Below are positions 8,769 through 17,927 of a stretch of 47,244 bases of DNA, piece by piece. Source of the DNA: Methylococcaceae bacterium. GTDB lineage: Bacteria > Pseudomonadota > Gammaproteobacteria > Methylococcales > Methylococcaceae. Every line of letters starts with the position of its first letter. Positions within the stretch are counted from its first letter, which is position 1. The stretch lies in contig CADDZF010000007.1 of assembly GCA_902812445.1 (NCBI GenBank), positions 1 to 47,244 on the forward strand, given 5' to 3'. The position numbers were made by a program, and so were the translations under genes. Under the pieces are notes generated by a model. The model worked only from the letters and a program-made list of their open reading frames with translations, had not been told where the DNA came from and made no database searches.

Positions 8769-9449
8769 TTGAGTGAGCAGAATCACATACGGAATCGCGT
8801 GAACTTCGGAGACCTTCGCCGCGTAACGCCGATCAGCCGCAATTTTGGCTGCGATAGGGGCCGCCCCATCGACCGCTATTACATCGAAAACTTTCTCGCC
8901 GCGCACGCCGAGGACATCCGGGGCCACGTTCTGGAGTTCGGCGACCCGTACTATACGCGCCGCTTCGGCGGCGATCGCGTGACCCGCAGTGATGTGTCTC
9001 ATGTCCAGCAAGGTAATCCGCAGGCTACGCTAATCGCCGATCTGGCGAGCGCCGAGGACCTTCCCGCGGAGACCTTCGACTGCATCATCTGCACCCAGGT
9101 CCTGATGTATATCTACCCCATCGGGGACGCGATCCGAACGCTCCACCGTATCTTGAAGCCGGGCGGCATCCTCTTGGCAACCTTTCCCGGCATCAGCCAG
9201 ATCAGCCGGCATGATATGGAGCAGTGGGGCGAATACTGGCGCTTCACGACGCTTTCGGCAAAGCGCCTGTTCGAGCAGGCCTTCGACTCGGGAAATGCCC
9301 TCGTGCAGGGTCATGGCAATGTGCTGGCAGCGATCGCTTTCCTGCACGGCCTGACCGTCGACGAACTGCAGATGGAGGAGCTGGATTATTGCGACCCGGA
9401 TTATGAGCTGTTGATCAGTGTGAGGGCGCTTAAAGGGACCGTTAGCTGA
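8769..9449 (+). CDS. Class I SAM-dependent methyltransferase
   Basis: A Rossmann-fold methyltransferase of about 226 residues. It begins with the conserved lead-in 'VNFGDLRRVTPISRNFG', followed by 'GHVLEFGDPYYTRRFGG' (SAM-binding motif I region), 'FDCIICTQVLMYIY' and 'LKPGGILLATFPG', and ends 'LDYCDPDYELLISVRA'. This family is common in surface-polysaccharide loci, often as or beside glycosyltransferases, but no such neighbours are present and the substrate is unknown. I prefer the TTG at 8769, preceded at 6 nt by GACGAGG, because homology starts right after it. In-frame upstream starts at 8682 and 8706 have poor ribosome sites. The gene stands alone, divergent from the cus operon. Confidence 0.75.
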   Translation: MSEQNHIRNRVNFGDLRRVTPISRNFGCDRGRPIDRYYIENFLAAHAEDIRGHVLEFGDPYYTRRFGGDRVTRSDVSHVQQGNPQATLIADLASAEDLPAETFDCIICTQVLMYIYPIGDAIRTLHRILKPGGILLATFPGISQISRHDMEQWGEYWRFTTLSAKRLFEQAFDSGNALVQGHGNVLAAIAFLHGLTVDELQMEELDYCDPDYELLISVRALKGTVS

Positions 9450-9638
9450 TGAACCATTAGCTGATAAAGTATGCGGCCAAGGCAAGGGTTCCGTGATCGC
9501 CCTCATCCTTGGCAGGCAAATGTGACCGTGCAGGCAAGATTCGGCTGAAGCTCGGCGTTGCCGTGGCCGCGACTCAGCTTTGAGTGAGCGGCGCGCCCGC
9601 TTGATTAATGGCCGTCAAACAGGAAAAATAGGGCATCG

Positions 9639-12014
9639 TTGACTACTCGATCGGTTGCCTACTTGGCTGAAGCAGACAGAAAGACTTTACCCAATGATGT
9701 GGCGGCACAGATGCTTCGCGGCCTGCGCGAAGCGGCGTTACTGGTGTGCACCGCGGCCGCCGTGTTTTTCCTCATTTCGCTGATCACCTTTGATCTCGAG
9801 GATCCGGGTTGGACCCATAACGGCAGCGGCGAGCCGCTGCATAACGCCGGCGGCGTGGTGGGCGCGTGGCTGGCCGATGTTGCCCTGGCCGCGTTCGGCC
9901 TCATGGCTTACCTGTTTCCCCTCATGCTCGCTCGCTACGGCTATTCGCTGGTAAAGAGCAACAGGCGGACCGGCGCTTCCTTCCGTCTCGCCCTATGGAG
10001 CCTGAGCGGTTGCGGCATCGCCAGCGCGCTCTCGGCCGGCGCGGCGCTCGCGGATGTCTATCTGGCCCGTGTGCCGATCGCGTTACCGGAAGGCAGCGGG
10101 GGCATCATCGGGCATGAATTCGCCGATCGGACCGCCGCCGCATTCGGCCATGCGGGCGCATCGCTGCTAATGCTGGCCGCCTTGCTGGCCGGCATCACGC
10201 TATTTTCCGGACTGTCGTGGCTGAAACTCGTTGACTGGGCGGGGAAATTCACCTTGCTGGCCGTGACGCACGGCTCTGCCGGCTTCGTCCGCGCGCTCGG
10301 TGCGTTCGCGGGCCGCCTGTCGGCGCTCGAGCAAGCGCCCTCTGCAGGGGCGGCCAAAAGCAAGTCCCGGGCGGCGAGAGTCGAACCGGTGGTCAAGCGC
10401 ACCGTCGAATCGCCCCGGGGCGAAATCACTCAGGACACCGTCAAGGAAACGGTCAGGGAGATTATCAGAGGAATCGCCAAAAAAGCAAAGCCGACAGTCA
10501 GTTACGCAGAAGCCAGCCCGGCGCAATTGCCACCGCTGTCGCTACTGCACGAGTCCTCGACGCGGATCAAGGGTTATTCGAAAGCGGCGCTGGATGATAT
10601 CGCCCGCCAGGTGGAAAGCATCCTGCGCGATTTCGGTATCGCGGTAGAGGTCGTCGGCGTCGAGCCGGGCCCGGTCATCACGCGCTTCGAGATCCAGCCG
10701 GCGGCGGGCATCAAGGCTAGCCGCATCAGCGCTCTGGCGCGCGATCTCGCCCGCGCGCTTTCGGTGACCAGCGTCAGAATCGTCGAAGTGATTCCGGGCA
10801 AGTCGGTGATCGGGCTCGAGATTCCCAACGAGGAGCGCGAGATCGTGCAGCTCCGCGCCGTGCTGGCCTCGGATGACTATCAGCACACCCCTTCGCCGCT
10901 GACGCTGGTGCTGGGCAAGGACATCGGCGGCAATCCGGTCGCCGCCAATCTCGCCCGGATGCCGCATCTGCTGGTCGCGGGCACTACCGGCTCGGGCAAA
11001 TCGGTCGCCGTCAACGTGATGATCCTGAGTCTACTCTATAAGGCGACGCCGGATCAGGTGCGCCTACTCATGATCGATCCGAAGATGCTGGAGCTGTCGG
11101 TGTACGAAGGCATTCCGCACCTTCTGGCGCCGGTGGTGACCGACATGAAGGAGGCGGCCAACGCGTTGCGCTGGTGTGTCGCCGAGATGGAGCGGCGCTA
11201 CAAGCTGATGTCGCTGCTGGGCGTCCGCAATCTGGCGGGATATAACCAGAAAGTGCTCGACGCGGCCGCGGCGGGAGAGCCGATCATCGATCCCATGCAG
11301 GTGCCGGGACCCTTCGCAGAGGGCGAGGAAGCGCCCGCGCTGGAGCCGTTGCCGTGTATCGTCATCATCATCGATGAACTGGCCGACATGATGATGATCG
11401 TCGGCAAAAAGGTGGAAGAGCTGATCGCCCGCCTGGCGCAAAAAGCCCGCGCCGCCGGCCTGCATCTGATTCTGGCGACCCAGCGGCCTTCGGTGGACGT
11501 GTTGACCGGCCTGATCAAGGCCAACATTCCGACGCGCATCGCGTTTCAGGTTTCCTCCAAGATCGATTCGCGCACGATCATCGACCAAAGCGGCGCCGAA
11601 GCCTTGCTGGGCAACGGCGACATGCTGTTTCTGCCACCGGGTAGCGGCATTCCCGCCCGCGTCCACGGCGCTTTCGTCAGCGATCAGGAAGTGCATGACG
11701 TGGTCGACTTTCTGAAGAAAACCGGGCGAGCCCGCTATATCGAGGAAATCACCCGCTTCTCGGAAGAGGGCGGCGATACGCCCGGCGGCTACCGCGCGGA
11801 ATCGAGCGACGCGCTCGACGCCCTGTACGATGAAGCCGTGCGCTTCGTCACGGAATCCCGCAAGGCGTCCATCTCGAGCGTGCAGCGACGCTTCAAGGTG
11901 GGTTATAACCGGGCCGCCCGCATGATCGAGGAAATGGAAAACGGCGGCATCGTCGGTCCCGCCGAAACCACTGGCTCGCGCGAGGTGCTGGCGCCGCCTC
12001 CGCCGGAGGCGTGA
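9639..12014 (+). CDS. ftsK: DNA translocase FtsK
   Basis: The septal DNA pump that clears chromosomes from the division site and activates XerCD at dif. The 791-residue protein has the short-linker architecture. The N-terminus has several membrane helices (within about residues 28-200). A short linker and alpha/beta domains follow, then the motor with Walker A 'GTTGSGKS' (G448, catalytic K454) and Walker B '[14 protein letters not shown]'. The C-terminal winged-helix gamma domain (about 725-785, '[21 protein letters not shown]') reads KOPS sites. The start is TTG at 9639 with AGGG just upstream. It is followed 7 nt later by lolA, the usual ftsK-lolA-rarA order of proteobacteria. Confidence 0.95.
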   Translation: MTTRSVAYLAEADRKTLPNDVAAQMLRGLREAALLVCTAAAVFFLISLITFDLEDPGWTHNGSGEPLHNAGGVVGAWLADVALAAFGLMAYLFPLMLARYGYSLVKSNRRTGASFRLALWSLSGCGIASALSAGAALADVYLARVPIALPEGSGGIIGHEFADRTAAAFGHAGASLLMLAALLAGITLFSGLSWLKLVDWAGKFTLLAVTHGSAGFVRALGAFAGRLSALEQAPSAGAAKSKSRAARVEPVVKRTVESPRGEITQDTVKETVREIIRGIAKKAKPTVSYAEASPAQLPPLSLLHESSTRIKGYSKAALDDIARQVESILRDFGIAVEVVGVEPGPVITRFEIQPAAGIKASRISALARDLARALSVTSVRIVEVIPGKSVIGLEIPNEEREIVQLRAVLASDDYQHTPSPLTLVLGKDIGGNPVAANLARMPHLLVAGTTGSGKSVAVNVMILSLLYKATPDQVRLLMIDPKMLELSVYEGIPHLLAPVVTDMKEAANALRWCVAEMERRYKLMSLLGVRNLAGYNQKVLDAAAAGEPIIDPMQVPGPFAEGEEAPALEPLPCIVIIIDELADMMMIVGKKVEELIARLAQKARAAGLHLILATQRPSVDVLTGLIKANIPTRIAFQVSSKIDSRTIIDQSGAEALLGNGDMLFLPPGSGIPARVHGAFVSDQEVHDVVDFLKKTGRARYIEEITRFSEEGGDTPGGYRAESSDALDALYDEAVRFVTESRKASISSVQRRFKVGYNRAARMIEEMENGGIVGPAETTGSREVLAPPPPEA

Positions 12015-12021
12015 TTTTCGC

Positions 12022-12765
12022 GTGACGACAGACGTTTACTCGGCCCGCCCGATGGGGCGCACGGTGCATTGCAAGGCCGGTGCGGATTCGAGTGCCGATT
12101 CGTCCTTGCGCCAACGCCGCGCGACGCTCGAGCAGCGTTCCCTGCCAGCAATTCGGCTATTGACTTTGTTGTTGTTCGCCTTGATGCAGACGGTACGGGC
12201 GGATGAGTCATCGCTCCGACGGCTGAACGCTTTTCTCGCGTCCGCGAAGACTTTGCAGGCCGATTTCTCGCAGACCCTGACCGATGCGAGCGGAAAGCCG
12301 CGGCAAACTACCAACGGCGTTTTTTATCTGCAACGGCCGGGTAAATTTCGCTGGGAGTATCAAAAACCTTACCAGCAGCAAATCGTTTCCAACGGTGGCA
12401 AGGTCTGGTTTTATGACGTCGACCTGGAGCAAGTCACCGCCAAGCGCCTGGACGCCGCCATCGGCTCGACGCCCGCCCTGCTGTTGAGCGGCGAGGCACC
12501 TCTGGAAAAAAACTTCATCATCGAGAAGCAGGGCACGGATGAAGGCCTCTACTGGATCAGGCTGCGGCCCAAGGCGGAAGAGAGCGGCTTCCAGTACGTG
12601 CTCATCGGACTTGACGGCGGACGCTTGAGCGGCATGGAACTGAGCGACAATTTCGGACAACTGACGCGCATCTATTTTTCCAACGTCAAAACCGGTATCC
12701 GGCTGGACGCAAGCCTGTTCGAGTTCAACCCGCCGCCCGGCGTCGACGTGTTCGAAGAGAAGTAA
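12022..12765 (+). CDS. lolA: Outer-membrane lipoprotein carrier protein LolA
   Basis: The periplasmic chaperone that takes lipoproteins from LolCDE to LolB at the outer membrane. The mature part shows the family pattern: '[12 protein letters not shown]', '[19 protein letters not shown]', '[15 protein letters not shown]' and the terminal '[14 protein letters not shown]'. The hydrophobic signal core ([16 protein letters not shown]) is preceded by an unusually long stretch of over 40 residues if the GTG at 12022 is used. A TTG at 12106 would give a normal signal peptide with an Arg-rich n-region but has no good ribosome site, so the start is uncertain. It lies between ftsK and rarA with only a few bases either side. 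Confidence 0.92.
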   Translation: MTTDVYSARPMGRTVHCKAGADSSADSSLRQRRATLEQRSLPAIRLLTLLLFALMQTVRADESSLRRLNAFLASAKTLQADFSQTLTDASGKPRQTTNGVFYLQRPGKFRWEYQKPYQQQIVSNGGKVWFYDVDLEQVTAKRLDAAIGSTPALLLSGEAPLEKNFIIEKQGTDEGLYWIRLRPKAEESGFQYVLIGLDGGRLSGMELSDNFGQLTRIYFSNVKTGIRLDASLFEFNPPPGVDVFEEK

Positions 12766-12769
12766 CGGA

Positions 12770-14098
12770 TTGGCCGATCCTACGACCTCACCCGGCAAAC
12801 CGCTGGCCGACCGTATGCGGCCGCAAACGCTGGATGAATACATCGGGCAAGAGCACCTCTTGGCGCCTGGAAAGCCGCTTTACGAAGCCATCAAAGCGGG
12901 GCGCCTGCATTCGATGATCTTCTGGGGCCCGCCCGGCAGTGGCAAGACCACACTGGCCCGCCTCATCGCCCACCACGCCCGCGCCCGGTTCATGCCGGTT
13001 TCAGCGGTGCTCTCTGGCGTCAAGGAAATTCGCGCTGCGGTCGCCGAAGCGAAAAGGCTGCTCGCCGAGCAGAATGGCCGCACCATCCTGTTTGTCGATG
13101 AAGTGCATCGCTTCAATAAAAGTCAGCAGGACGCCTTTCTCCCGCACGTGGAGGACGGCACCGTTTATTTCATCGGCGCGACGACGGAAAATCCTTCTTT
13201 CGCGCTGAATAATGCACTGCTCTCGCGGGCCCGCGTATACGTGCTCAAGACTTTGAGCGAGGACGATTTGCTGAATGTCATGGACCGCGCCCTGCGCGAT
13301 CCGGAGCGGGGGTATGGACGGATGACCGTGGATTTTCCCGCAGGACTCCGCCGCTGGTACGCACGGGCCGCCGACGGCGATGCGCGCAGAGCGCTCAACC
13401 TGCTCGAAATTACGATTGATCTGGCCGATCCAAGGGAAGGCCGTTCGATGATCACCGAAGCCCTGGCCAGACAGGTGTTGGCGGGAGGCGGTGGGCGCCG
13501 CTTCGACAAACAGGGCGAGGATTTCTACAATCAGATTTCCGCCCTGCACAAGTCTGTCCGCGGCAGCGCGCCCGACGCGGCGTTGTACTGGCTGTGCCGC
13601 ATGCTGGACGGCGGTTGCGACCCCCTTTACGTGGCGCGGCGCATCGTCCGCATCGCCTCGGAAGATGTCGGTAATGCTGACCCGCGCGCCCTGGAACTGA
13701 CGCTCAATGCCTGGGACGTGCAGGAGCGGCTGGGCAGCCCCGAAGGCGAACTCGCTCTGGCCCAGGCGGTGCTTTATCTCGCCTGCGCCCCGAAGAGCGA
13801 TGCTGTCTACGCCGCCTACAACGCCGCCCGGCGGGACGTCGCCGGCACCGGCAGCCTCGAAGTTCCCCTCCACCTCCGCAACGCGCCGACCCGACTGATG
13901 AAGGAGCTCGACTATGGCAAGGACTACCGTTACGCGCACGCTGAACCTGACGCTTATGCAGCCGGGGAAACCTATTTTCCGGAAGGCATGGCCAAACGAG
14001 AATATTACCAGCCGGTGCCGCGCGGCCTGGAGATCAAGATCGCGGAAAAACTCAAGTCACTGCGCGAACTGGACCGCAATAGACCGGGGCCGGCCTGA
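12770..14098 (+). CDS. rarA: Replication-associated recombination protein A (AAA+ ATPase)
   Basis: A 442-residue clamp-loader-like AAA+ ATPase that acts at stalled replication forks (also called MgsA). Motifs in order: '[17 protein letters not shown]', Walker A '[11 protein letters not shown]', Walker B '[18 protein letters not shown]', sensor 1 '[11 protein letters not shown]', the Arg-finger region 'LLSRARVY', and the C-terminal tetramerisation domain with '[21 protein letters not shown]'. Length is normal for the family. The start is TTG at 12770, 4 nt after the lolA stop with a GAAGAGAAG stretch upstream. It is the last gene of the ftsK-lolA-rarA group; the convergent merR gene follows. 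Confidence 0.95.
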   Translation: MADPTTSPGKPLADRMRPQTLDEYIGQEHLLAPGKPLYEAIKAGRLHSMIFWGPPGSGKTTLARLIAHHARARFMPVSAVLSGVKEIRAAVAEAKRLLAEQNGRTILFVDEVHRFNKSQQDAFLPHVEDGTVYFIGATTENPSFALNNALLSRARVYVLKTLSEDDLLNVMDRALRDPERGYGRMTVDFPAGLRRWYARAADGDARRALNLLEITIDLADPREGRSMITEALARQVLAGGGGRRFDKQGEDFYNQISALHKSVRGSAPDAALYWLCRMLDGGCDPLYVARRIVRIASEDVGNADPRALELTLNAWDVQERLGSPEGELALAQAVLYLACAPKSDAVYAAYNAARRDVAGTGSLEVPLHLRNAPTRLMKELDYGKDYRYAHAEPDAYAAGETYFPEGMAKREYYQPVPRGLEIKIAEKLKSLRELDRNRPGPA

Positions 14099-14179
14099 CC
14101 GTGCGACCAAGCAGCCGATCGATACACCAGCGTGCGAGCGAATCGTCGAGAAGCGACAGATCAGCAAGCTGCTTGGCGA

Positions 14180-14590
14180 TCAGTCGCCGTTCTGCAGCGA
14201 GGCGATCAGTGGGCATGAGACACTGTCCTGGCGACTATGGCACTGGCGTATCAGTTGCGACAGCACTTCTTCCATACGGGCCAGATCGGCCAGACGGGCG
14301 CGCACGTCGGCGAGCCGGTGCGTCGCGATTCTGGCGGCCTCGGCACACTGCGCGCCGTCTTCCAGCTTCAACAACTGGCCGATTTCATCGAGAGTGAATC
14401 CCAAGCGCTGAGCGGACTTGATGAAACGCACGCGCCTTACGTCCGCGGCGCCATAGTGGCGGATTCCGCCCAGCGGCTTGTCCGGTTCCGGCAACAGACC
14501 TTTGCGCTGATAGAAACGAATCGTCTCGACGTTGACCCCAGCCGCCTTGGCGAAGGCGCCGATGGGGAAGCCCTCGGGGGTTGTTCTCAT
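14180..14590 (-). CDS. merR: Hg(II)-responsive MerR-type transcriptional regulator
   Basis: A 136-residue MerR with the winged helix-turn-helix ('[20 protein letters not shown]') and the dimer helix. The mercury ligands are Cys82, Cys117 and Cys126, the same numbering as Tn501 MerR, with the '[17 protein letters not shown]' metal loop. This separates it from CueR, ZntR and SoxR. It normally represses and activates a divergent merTPA promoter, but no mer transport or reductase gene lies in the window: upstream is the 3' end of an ABC exporter and downstream the convergent rarA. I found no mer-type dyad operator in the 88-nt upstream gap. The start is the ATG at 14590, with GGGAG upstream; the frame extends further but without homology. 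Confidence 0.88.
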   Translation of the reverse strand: MRTTPEGFPIGAFAKAAGVNVETIRFYQRKGLLPEPDKPLGGIRHYGAADVRRVRFIKSAQRLGFTLDEIGQLLKLEDGAQCAEAARIATHRLADVRARLADLARMEEVLSQLIRQCHSRQDSVSCPLIASLQNGD

Positions 14591-14678
14591 GCGGTTCTCG
14601 CTCCCGTCGTTGTGAAGGCCGGGCGTGGCATAATTCACTTGAGTCCTCGCTCTGCTGCAGGTTCCAGGATTCCCCTGC

Positions 14679-16475
14679 TCAGGCGGCCAGTTGCAGCTCG
14701 GCGAGCCGTGCATAGAGCCCACCCGATTGCCTTAGCTCATCCGGCGTACCCATCTCGACAATTCGGCCGTGCTCCATGACGATGAGGCGATCGGCGCGCT
14801 GCACGGTTGCCAGGCGATGGGCGATGATGAGTGTCGTGCGGCCCTGCATGGCGGTCTCAAGCCCGCTCTGGACCCATTTTTCCGACTCCGCATCGAGAGC
14901 CGATGTCGCCTCGTCCAACAGTAGTAGTGGAGCATTCTTGAGGATCGCCCGTGCGATCGCGATACGCTGGCGCTGTCCGCCCGACAAGCGCACTCCCCGT
15001 TCACCCAAGAAGGTGTGGTAGGCTTCGGGCAGGCGGACGATGAACTCATCGGCGTGGGCGGACTTAGCCGCGGCGATGACTTCATCGTCACGGGCGCTGG
15101 ACCGACCGTAGCGGATATTTTCCAGCGCATTGGTCGAGAAAATCACCGCATCCTGCGGTACGATGGCGATCGCGCCGCGAAGTTCACTGAGCGCGAGCGA
15201 GCGCACATCACTGTCATTGAAGAGCACGCGACCCTGACCGGCGTCGTAAAAGCGCTGGATGAGCTGGAACACGGTGGTCTTTCCGGCGCCGGAAGGCCCC
15301 ACCAGGGCGATAGTTTCACCGGGCAAAATGTCCAGCGTGAAGCCCTCGAGCGCTGCCTGCTGGGGCCGGGAAGGATAACGAAAAGTCACCGCATCGAACG
15401 TGATCCGCGCCGCGCGGGGCTCGGGCAACTGCACGGGATCGAGCGGCGCTTGGATCGGCGAGCGCGCGTGCAGCAATTCCATCAGGCGTTCAGTTGCCCC
15501 GGCCGCGCGCATCACATCGCCCCACACTTCGGCCAGCGTACTGACCGCGCCGGCGACAATTACGGCGTAAAGCACAAAGGAGGTCAGTTGACCGGCCGTC
15601 ATCTCGCCTTCCATCACATAACGCGCGCCGAGCCAGAGCACGAACAGGATCGCACCGAACACGGCGACGATGATCTGCACGCTGGGGATGGACCGCCAAT
15701 AAGCCCGTCTCATGGCGGTCTTGAAGCCCGTCTCGACCAGACCGGTGTAGCGGCGCGACTCGTTCACCTCCTGGGTGTAAGCCTGCACCGTGGGCGCGGC
15801 ATTCAGCACCTCCCCGGCGACGGCCGAGGCATCGGCGAGACGATCCTGCGATTCACGCGAAAGTCTTCGCACCCGGCGCCCCAGCGCGATGAGAGGCAGC
15901 ATCAGACAGCCGAGCAAACCGAGATTGATCGCGAACAGCTTGAAGCTGGTCAACGCCAGCATCGCCATGCCACCCATCGCCTGCACTGCGCTGCGTAGGC
16001 CCATCGAAATCGATGAACCGACGACCGTCTGCACCAAGGTGGTGTCGCCGGTTAGCCGGGCGAGGACTTCGCCGGTTTGCAGGGTCTCGAAAAACTGCGG
16101 CGATTGGCGCAACACGCGGGTATAGACGGCGCTGCGAAGATCCGCTGTCACCCGCTCGCCGAGCCAGGTCACCAGATAATGCCGGCCTCCGGCCGCCATC
16201 GCCCAGAAAAGCCCGATTGCGAACAACAACAAAAAGCGCCACGGTAAGGCAGCTTCGGCTTTGTTTTCGCTAATTTGTCCTAGAAATCCTTTATCGATCA
16301 AGTCGCGGAAGGTCAGGGGTAGGGTGAGCAGTATCCCCGAGGCGAGACAGAGCAGCAGCAAAGCGAGTCCCACCCGACCGCGGTAAGGTGCCAGAAAGGG
16401 CCGTAAAGCGCGCAGCGCCGAGAGCTTGCGCGGCTTGGAAGGACGCTCTATCGAGGGCGCCATAGGCCCATTCAT
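14679..16475 (-). CDS. ABC exporter, fused permease and ATPase (MsbA/ABCB-like)
   Basis: A 598-residue half-transporter. Six membrane helices occupy about residues 30-310, and a nucleotide-binding domain follows with Walker A 'GPSGAGKTT', signature '[16 protein letters not shown]', Walker B '[12 protein letters not shown]' and the H-loop 'IAHRLATV'. It should act as a homodimer exporting a lipid-like or hydrophobic substrate. The sequence belongs with the bacterial ABCB group rather than true MsbA, and no neighbouring gene reveals the substrate. The ATG at 16475 has a weak ribosome site; ATG 16463 is an alternative. It is followed 88 nt later by merR on the same strand. Confidence 0.88.
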   Translation of the reverse strand: MNGPMAPSIERPSKPRKLSALRALRPFLAPYRGRVGLALLLLCLASGILLTLPLTFRDLIDKGFLGQISENKAEAALPWRFLLLFAIGLFWAMAAGGRHYLVTWLGERVTADLRSAVYTRVLRQSPQFFETLQTGEVLARLTGDTTLVQTVVGSSISMGLRSAVQAMGGMAMLALTSFKLFAINLGLLGCLMLPLIALGRRVRRLSRESQDRLADASAVAGEVLNAAPTVQAYTQEVNESRRYTGLVETGFKTAMRRAYWRSIPSVQIIVAVFGAILFVLWLGARYVMEGEMTAGQLTSFVLYAVIVAGAVSTLAEVWGDVMRAAGATERLMELLHARSPIQAPLDPVQLPEPRAARITFDAVTFRYPSRPQQAALEGFTLDILPGETIALVGPSGAGKTTVFQLIQRFYDAGQGRVLFNDSDVRSLALSELRGAIAIVPQDAVIFSTNALENIRYGRSSARDDEVIAAAKSAHADEFIVRLPEAYHTFLGERGVRLSGGQRQRIAIARAILKNAPLLLLDEATSALDAESEKWVQSGLETAMQGRTTLIIAHRLATVQRADRLIVMEHGRIVEMGTPDELRQSGGLYARLAELQLAA

Positions 16476-16779
16476 TTAGCGCACACTCGGTGTAAAGAAG
16501 TTGAAAATAGCCCTTTCCATCGCTGGATGGCATGGCGGGAATAGATGATCATGGGCAATTTGTCGGGGGGACGTTTCATTACGTGATAGTCACCGACAGT
16601 AACGACCTTCGGACGCGTGCTCCTTATTCCGCGTTACCCGCTCGGCTCGAAGGAGTAAAAAAATCGATCTTGCCGCTTTCAAGCTAGCGCAGCGTCATAC
16701 TCCGCGGTCCTCGGCCCCTTACGCTGAGTGGAGGCGGCCGGACAGACAGCAGCTCCTGAGGGAGGAAAAATGGTCTGTT
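16476..16779. other. Intergenic stretch between the lipoprotein gene and the ABC exporter
   Basis: About 300 nt without a supported gene. A short frame overlapping its right part (minus strand, stop at 16719) is out of frame with the real lipoprotein gene and has no homology signal. No clear terminator with a T-run was seen. Confidence 0.5.
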
Positions 16780-16968
16780 TCAGCGCTCTCTTGCAGGCCG
16801 CTGAGGCCCCATCCGGGGCGGCTGGGTGATTGTGCTCTTCTGAGCGCCCGGAAATACCATCGGATTCGGCGCGGGCGGCGCCGTTGTGCAGGCGGCCAGA
16901 TCAAAGAGTAACACGCTGCCAAGCAGAACAGTTAGACCAGCGTTTTTGCATTGCATCGTCATCCTCAT
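16780..16968 (-). CDS. Small lipoprotein
   Basis: A 62-residue protein with a textbook lipoprotein signal: Lys8, a hydrophobic core (residues 10-24) and lipobox L24-A-A-C27, followed by a Thr/Pro-rich tail of only about 35 residues. No family is recognised. Its ATG overlaps the stop of the upstream DUF2892-like gene (ATGA) and has a GGGAGG ribosome site, so it is very likely expressed and translationally coupled. It may be a small envelope accessory of that protein; this is inference from coupling only. Confidence 0.6.
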   Translation of the reverse strand: MRMTMQCKNAGLTVLLGSVLLFDLAACTTAPPAPNPMVFPGAQKSTITQPPRMGPQRPARER

Positions 16969-17459
16969 ACGTTCGCCCTCCCGCTAGCATTCGCGGCCCG
17001 ACCTCGGACAGCCTGGTAAACCTGTTCCGCGGCAAGCTGATCGATTTGACCGGTGATTACCGGCACATCGCGGAAGTCGCCCCGCAGGGCGTTCAGAGCG
17101 TAGCGTTCACTGTCGATCTCGCTGCGAGTGCGGACGCCCAGGCGGCGAAACAGCGGCAGCGGCGGACACCAACCCTCCAGGGCGTGCTGTAGTAAAAATC
17201 CTGCGACCACCCCTGGGAGCACAAACCAGCGCCGGTCCATGCTGGCGCCCAGCACCGTGCCCAGCAGACTGACGGCCGCGGCATTTGTTTCCAACGTCCT
17301 CTCGATATCCCACTCGCGGTCCAGCTCGCCAAGGCGCCGTTCGATGGCAGCCGGACCGGCGGCAGCATAAAGCGCGATGTTGTCCTGGATTTGGCGGCGG
17401 ATCTTTTCATTGACGGACGCCGCGGTATGGCGCGCGACGCGTTGTGTGGAAGCGATCAT
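16965..17459 (-). CDS. DUF2892-like membrane protein
   Basis: A 164-residue protein of unknown function. The N-terminal half is predicted helical and charged. The middle holds two short hydrophobic segments around 'VSLLGTVLGA' and 'FVLPGVVAGFLLQHAL', followed by the conserved 'GWCPPLPLFRRLGVRTRSEID' region typical of proteins annotated as DUF2892. It probably sits in the inner membrane. The ATG at 17459 has an AGGGG ribosome site. It overlaps the following small lipoprotein gene by 4 nt. Family assignment is by recognition of the C-terminal motif and is moderately sure. Confidence 0.65.
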   Translation of the reverse strand: MIASTQRVARHTAASVNEKIRRQIQDNIALYAAAGPAAIERRLGELDREWDIERTLETNAAAVSLLGTVLGASMDRRWFVLPGVVAGFLLQHALEGWCPPLPLFRRLGVRTRSEIDSERYALNALRGDFRDVPVITGQIDQLAAEQVYQAVRGRAANASGRANV

Positions 17460-17927
17460 CGACGTACCCCTTTATTTCTCGCACTTGCGGTGTCCTAAGT
17501 GGCGGCAGACCATACGCAAGCAGCCGATCTGGCGCGGACGCTCGAGGTGCATCGCAAGCGTGTCGTTAATGCTTGATTTTCAAGCAAGGAAAGTGCCGGA
17601 GAGTTGCCGCCCGCCAGGGAACGCTAGACGTGAGATAGCAAGCAGCAAATGCTGGGAAAAGCACCGTCCTCAGAGAATAACGATTCGGCGTAACGATGGA
17701 TGGTTGTAAAAATTACCTCATGATTGTCAATCTTACACGTTTATCGGGTCGACGGGCCCGTCAGAAAGCGGAATGGCAATGCGTTATCGATCGTGCCGGC
17801 GTCGATGATCTGGTATATTATTGAGATTTATTGAATCCCGCGCTGGTCTCTAATGTAGAGTACGCTCGGCTCGGCGCTTAACATCATTCGGCAGCCTCCC
17901 TTTTCACATCGATCGACCCGCATCTTA
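17460..17927. other. Intergenic region upstream of gyrA
   Basis: A relatively AT-rich 468-nt divergent gap between the DUF2892-like gene and gyrA. On the minus strand a TTGACA (17725-17730), 16-bp spacer and TACAAC (17703-17708) could be a promoter for the leftward pair, at a long distance of about 245 nt. On the plus strand an AT-rich TATATTATTGAG stretch around 17813-17825 may belong to the gyrA promoter, but no well-spaced pair of boxes stands out. Short frames here look non-coding. Confidence 0.35.

Noticed and set aside
13001-13939. 312-residue antisense frame opposite rarA
   Set aside because: Antisense shadow; no recognisable domain and rarA is unambiguous.
15015-15998. 327-residue plus-strand frame opposite the ABC exporter
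   Set aside because: Antisense shadow; the minus strand carries all ABC motifs.
17377-17709. 110-residue frame upstream of gyrA
   Set aside because: Low-complexity composition, no ribosome site, and overlaps the DUF2892-like gene on the other strand.
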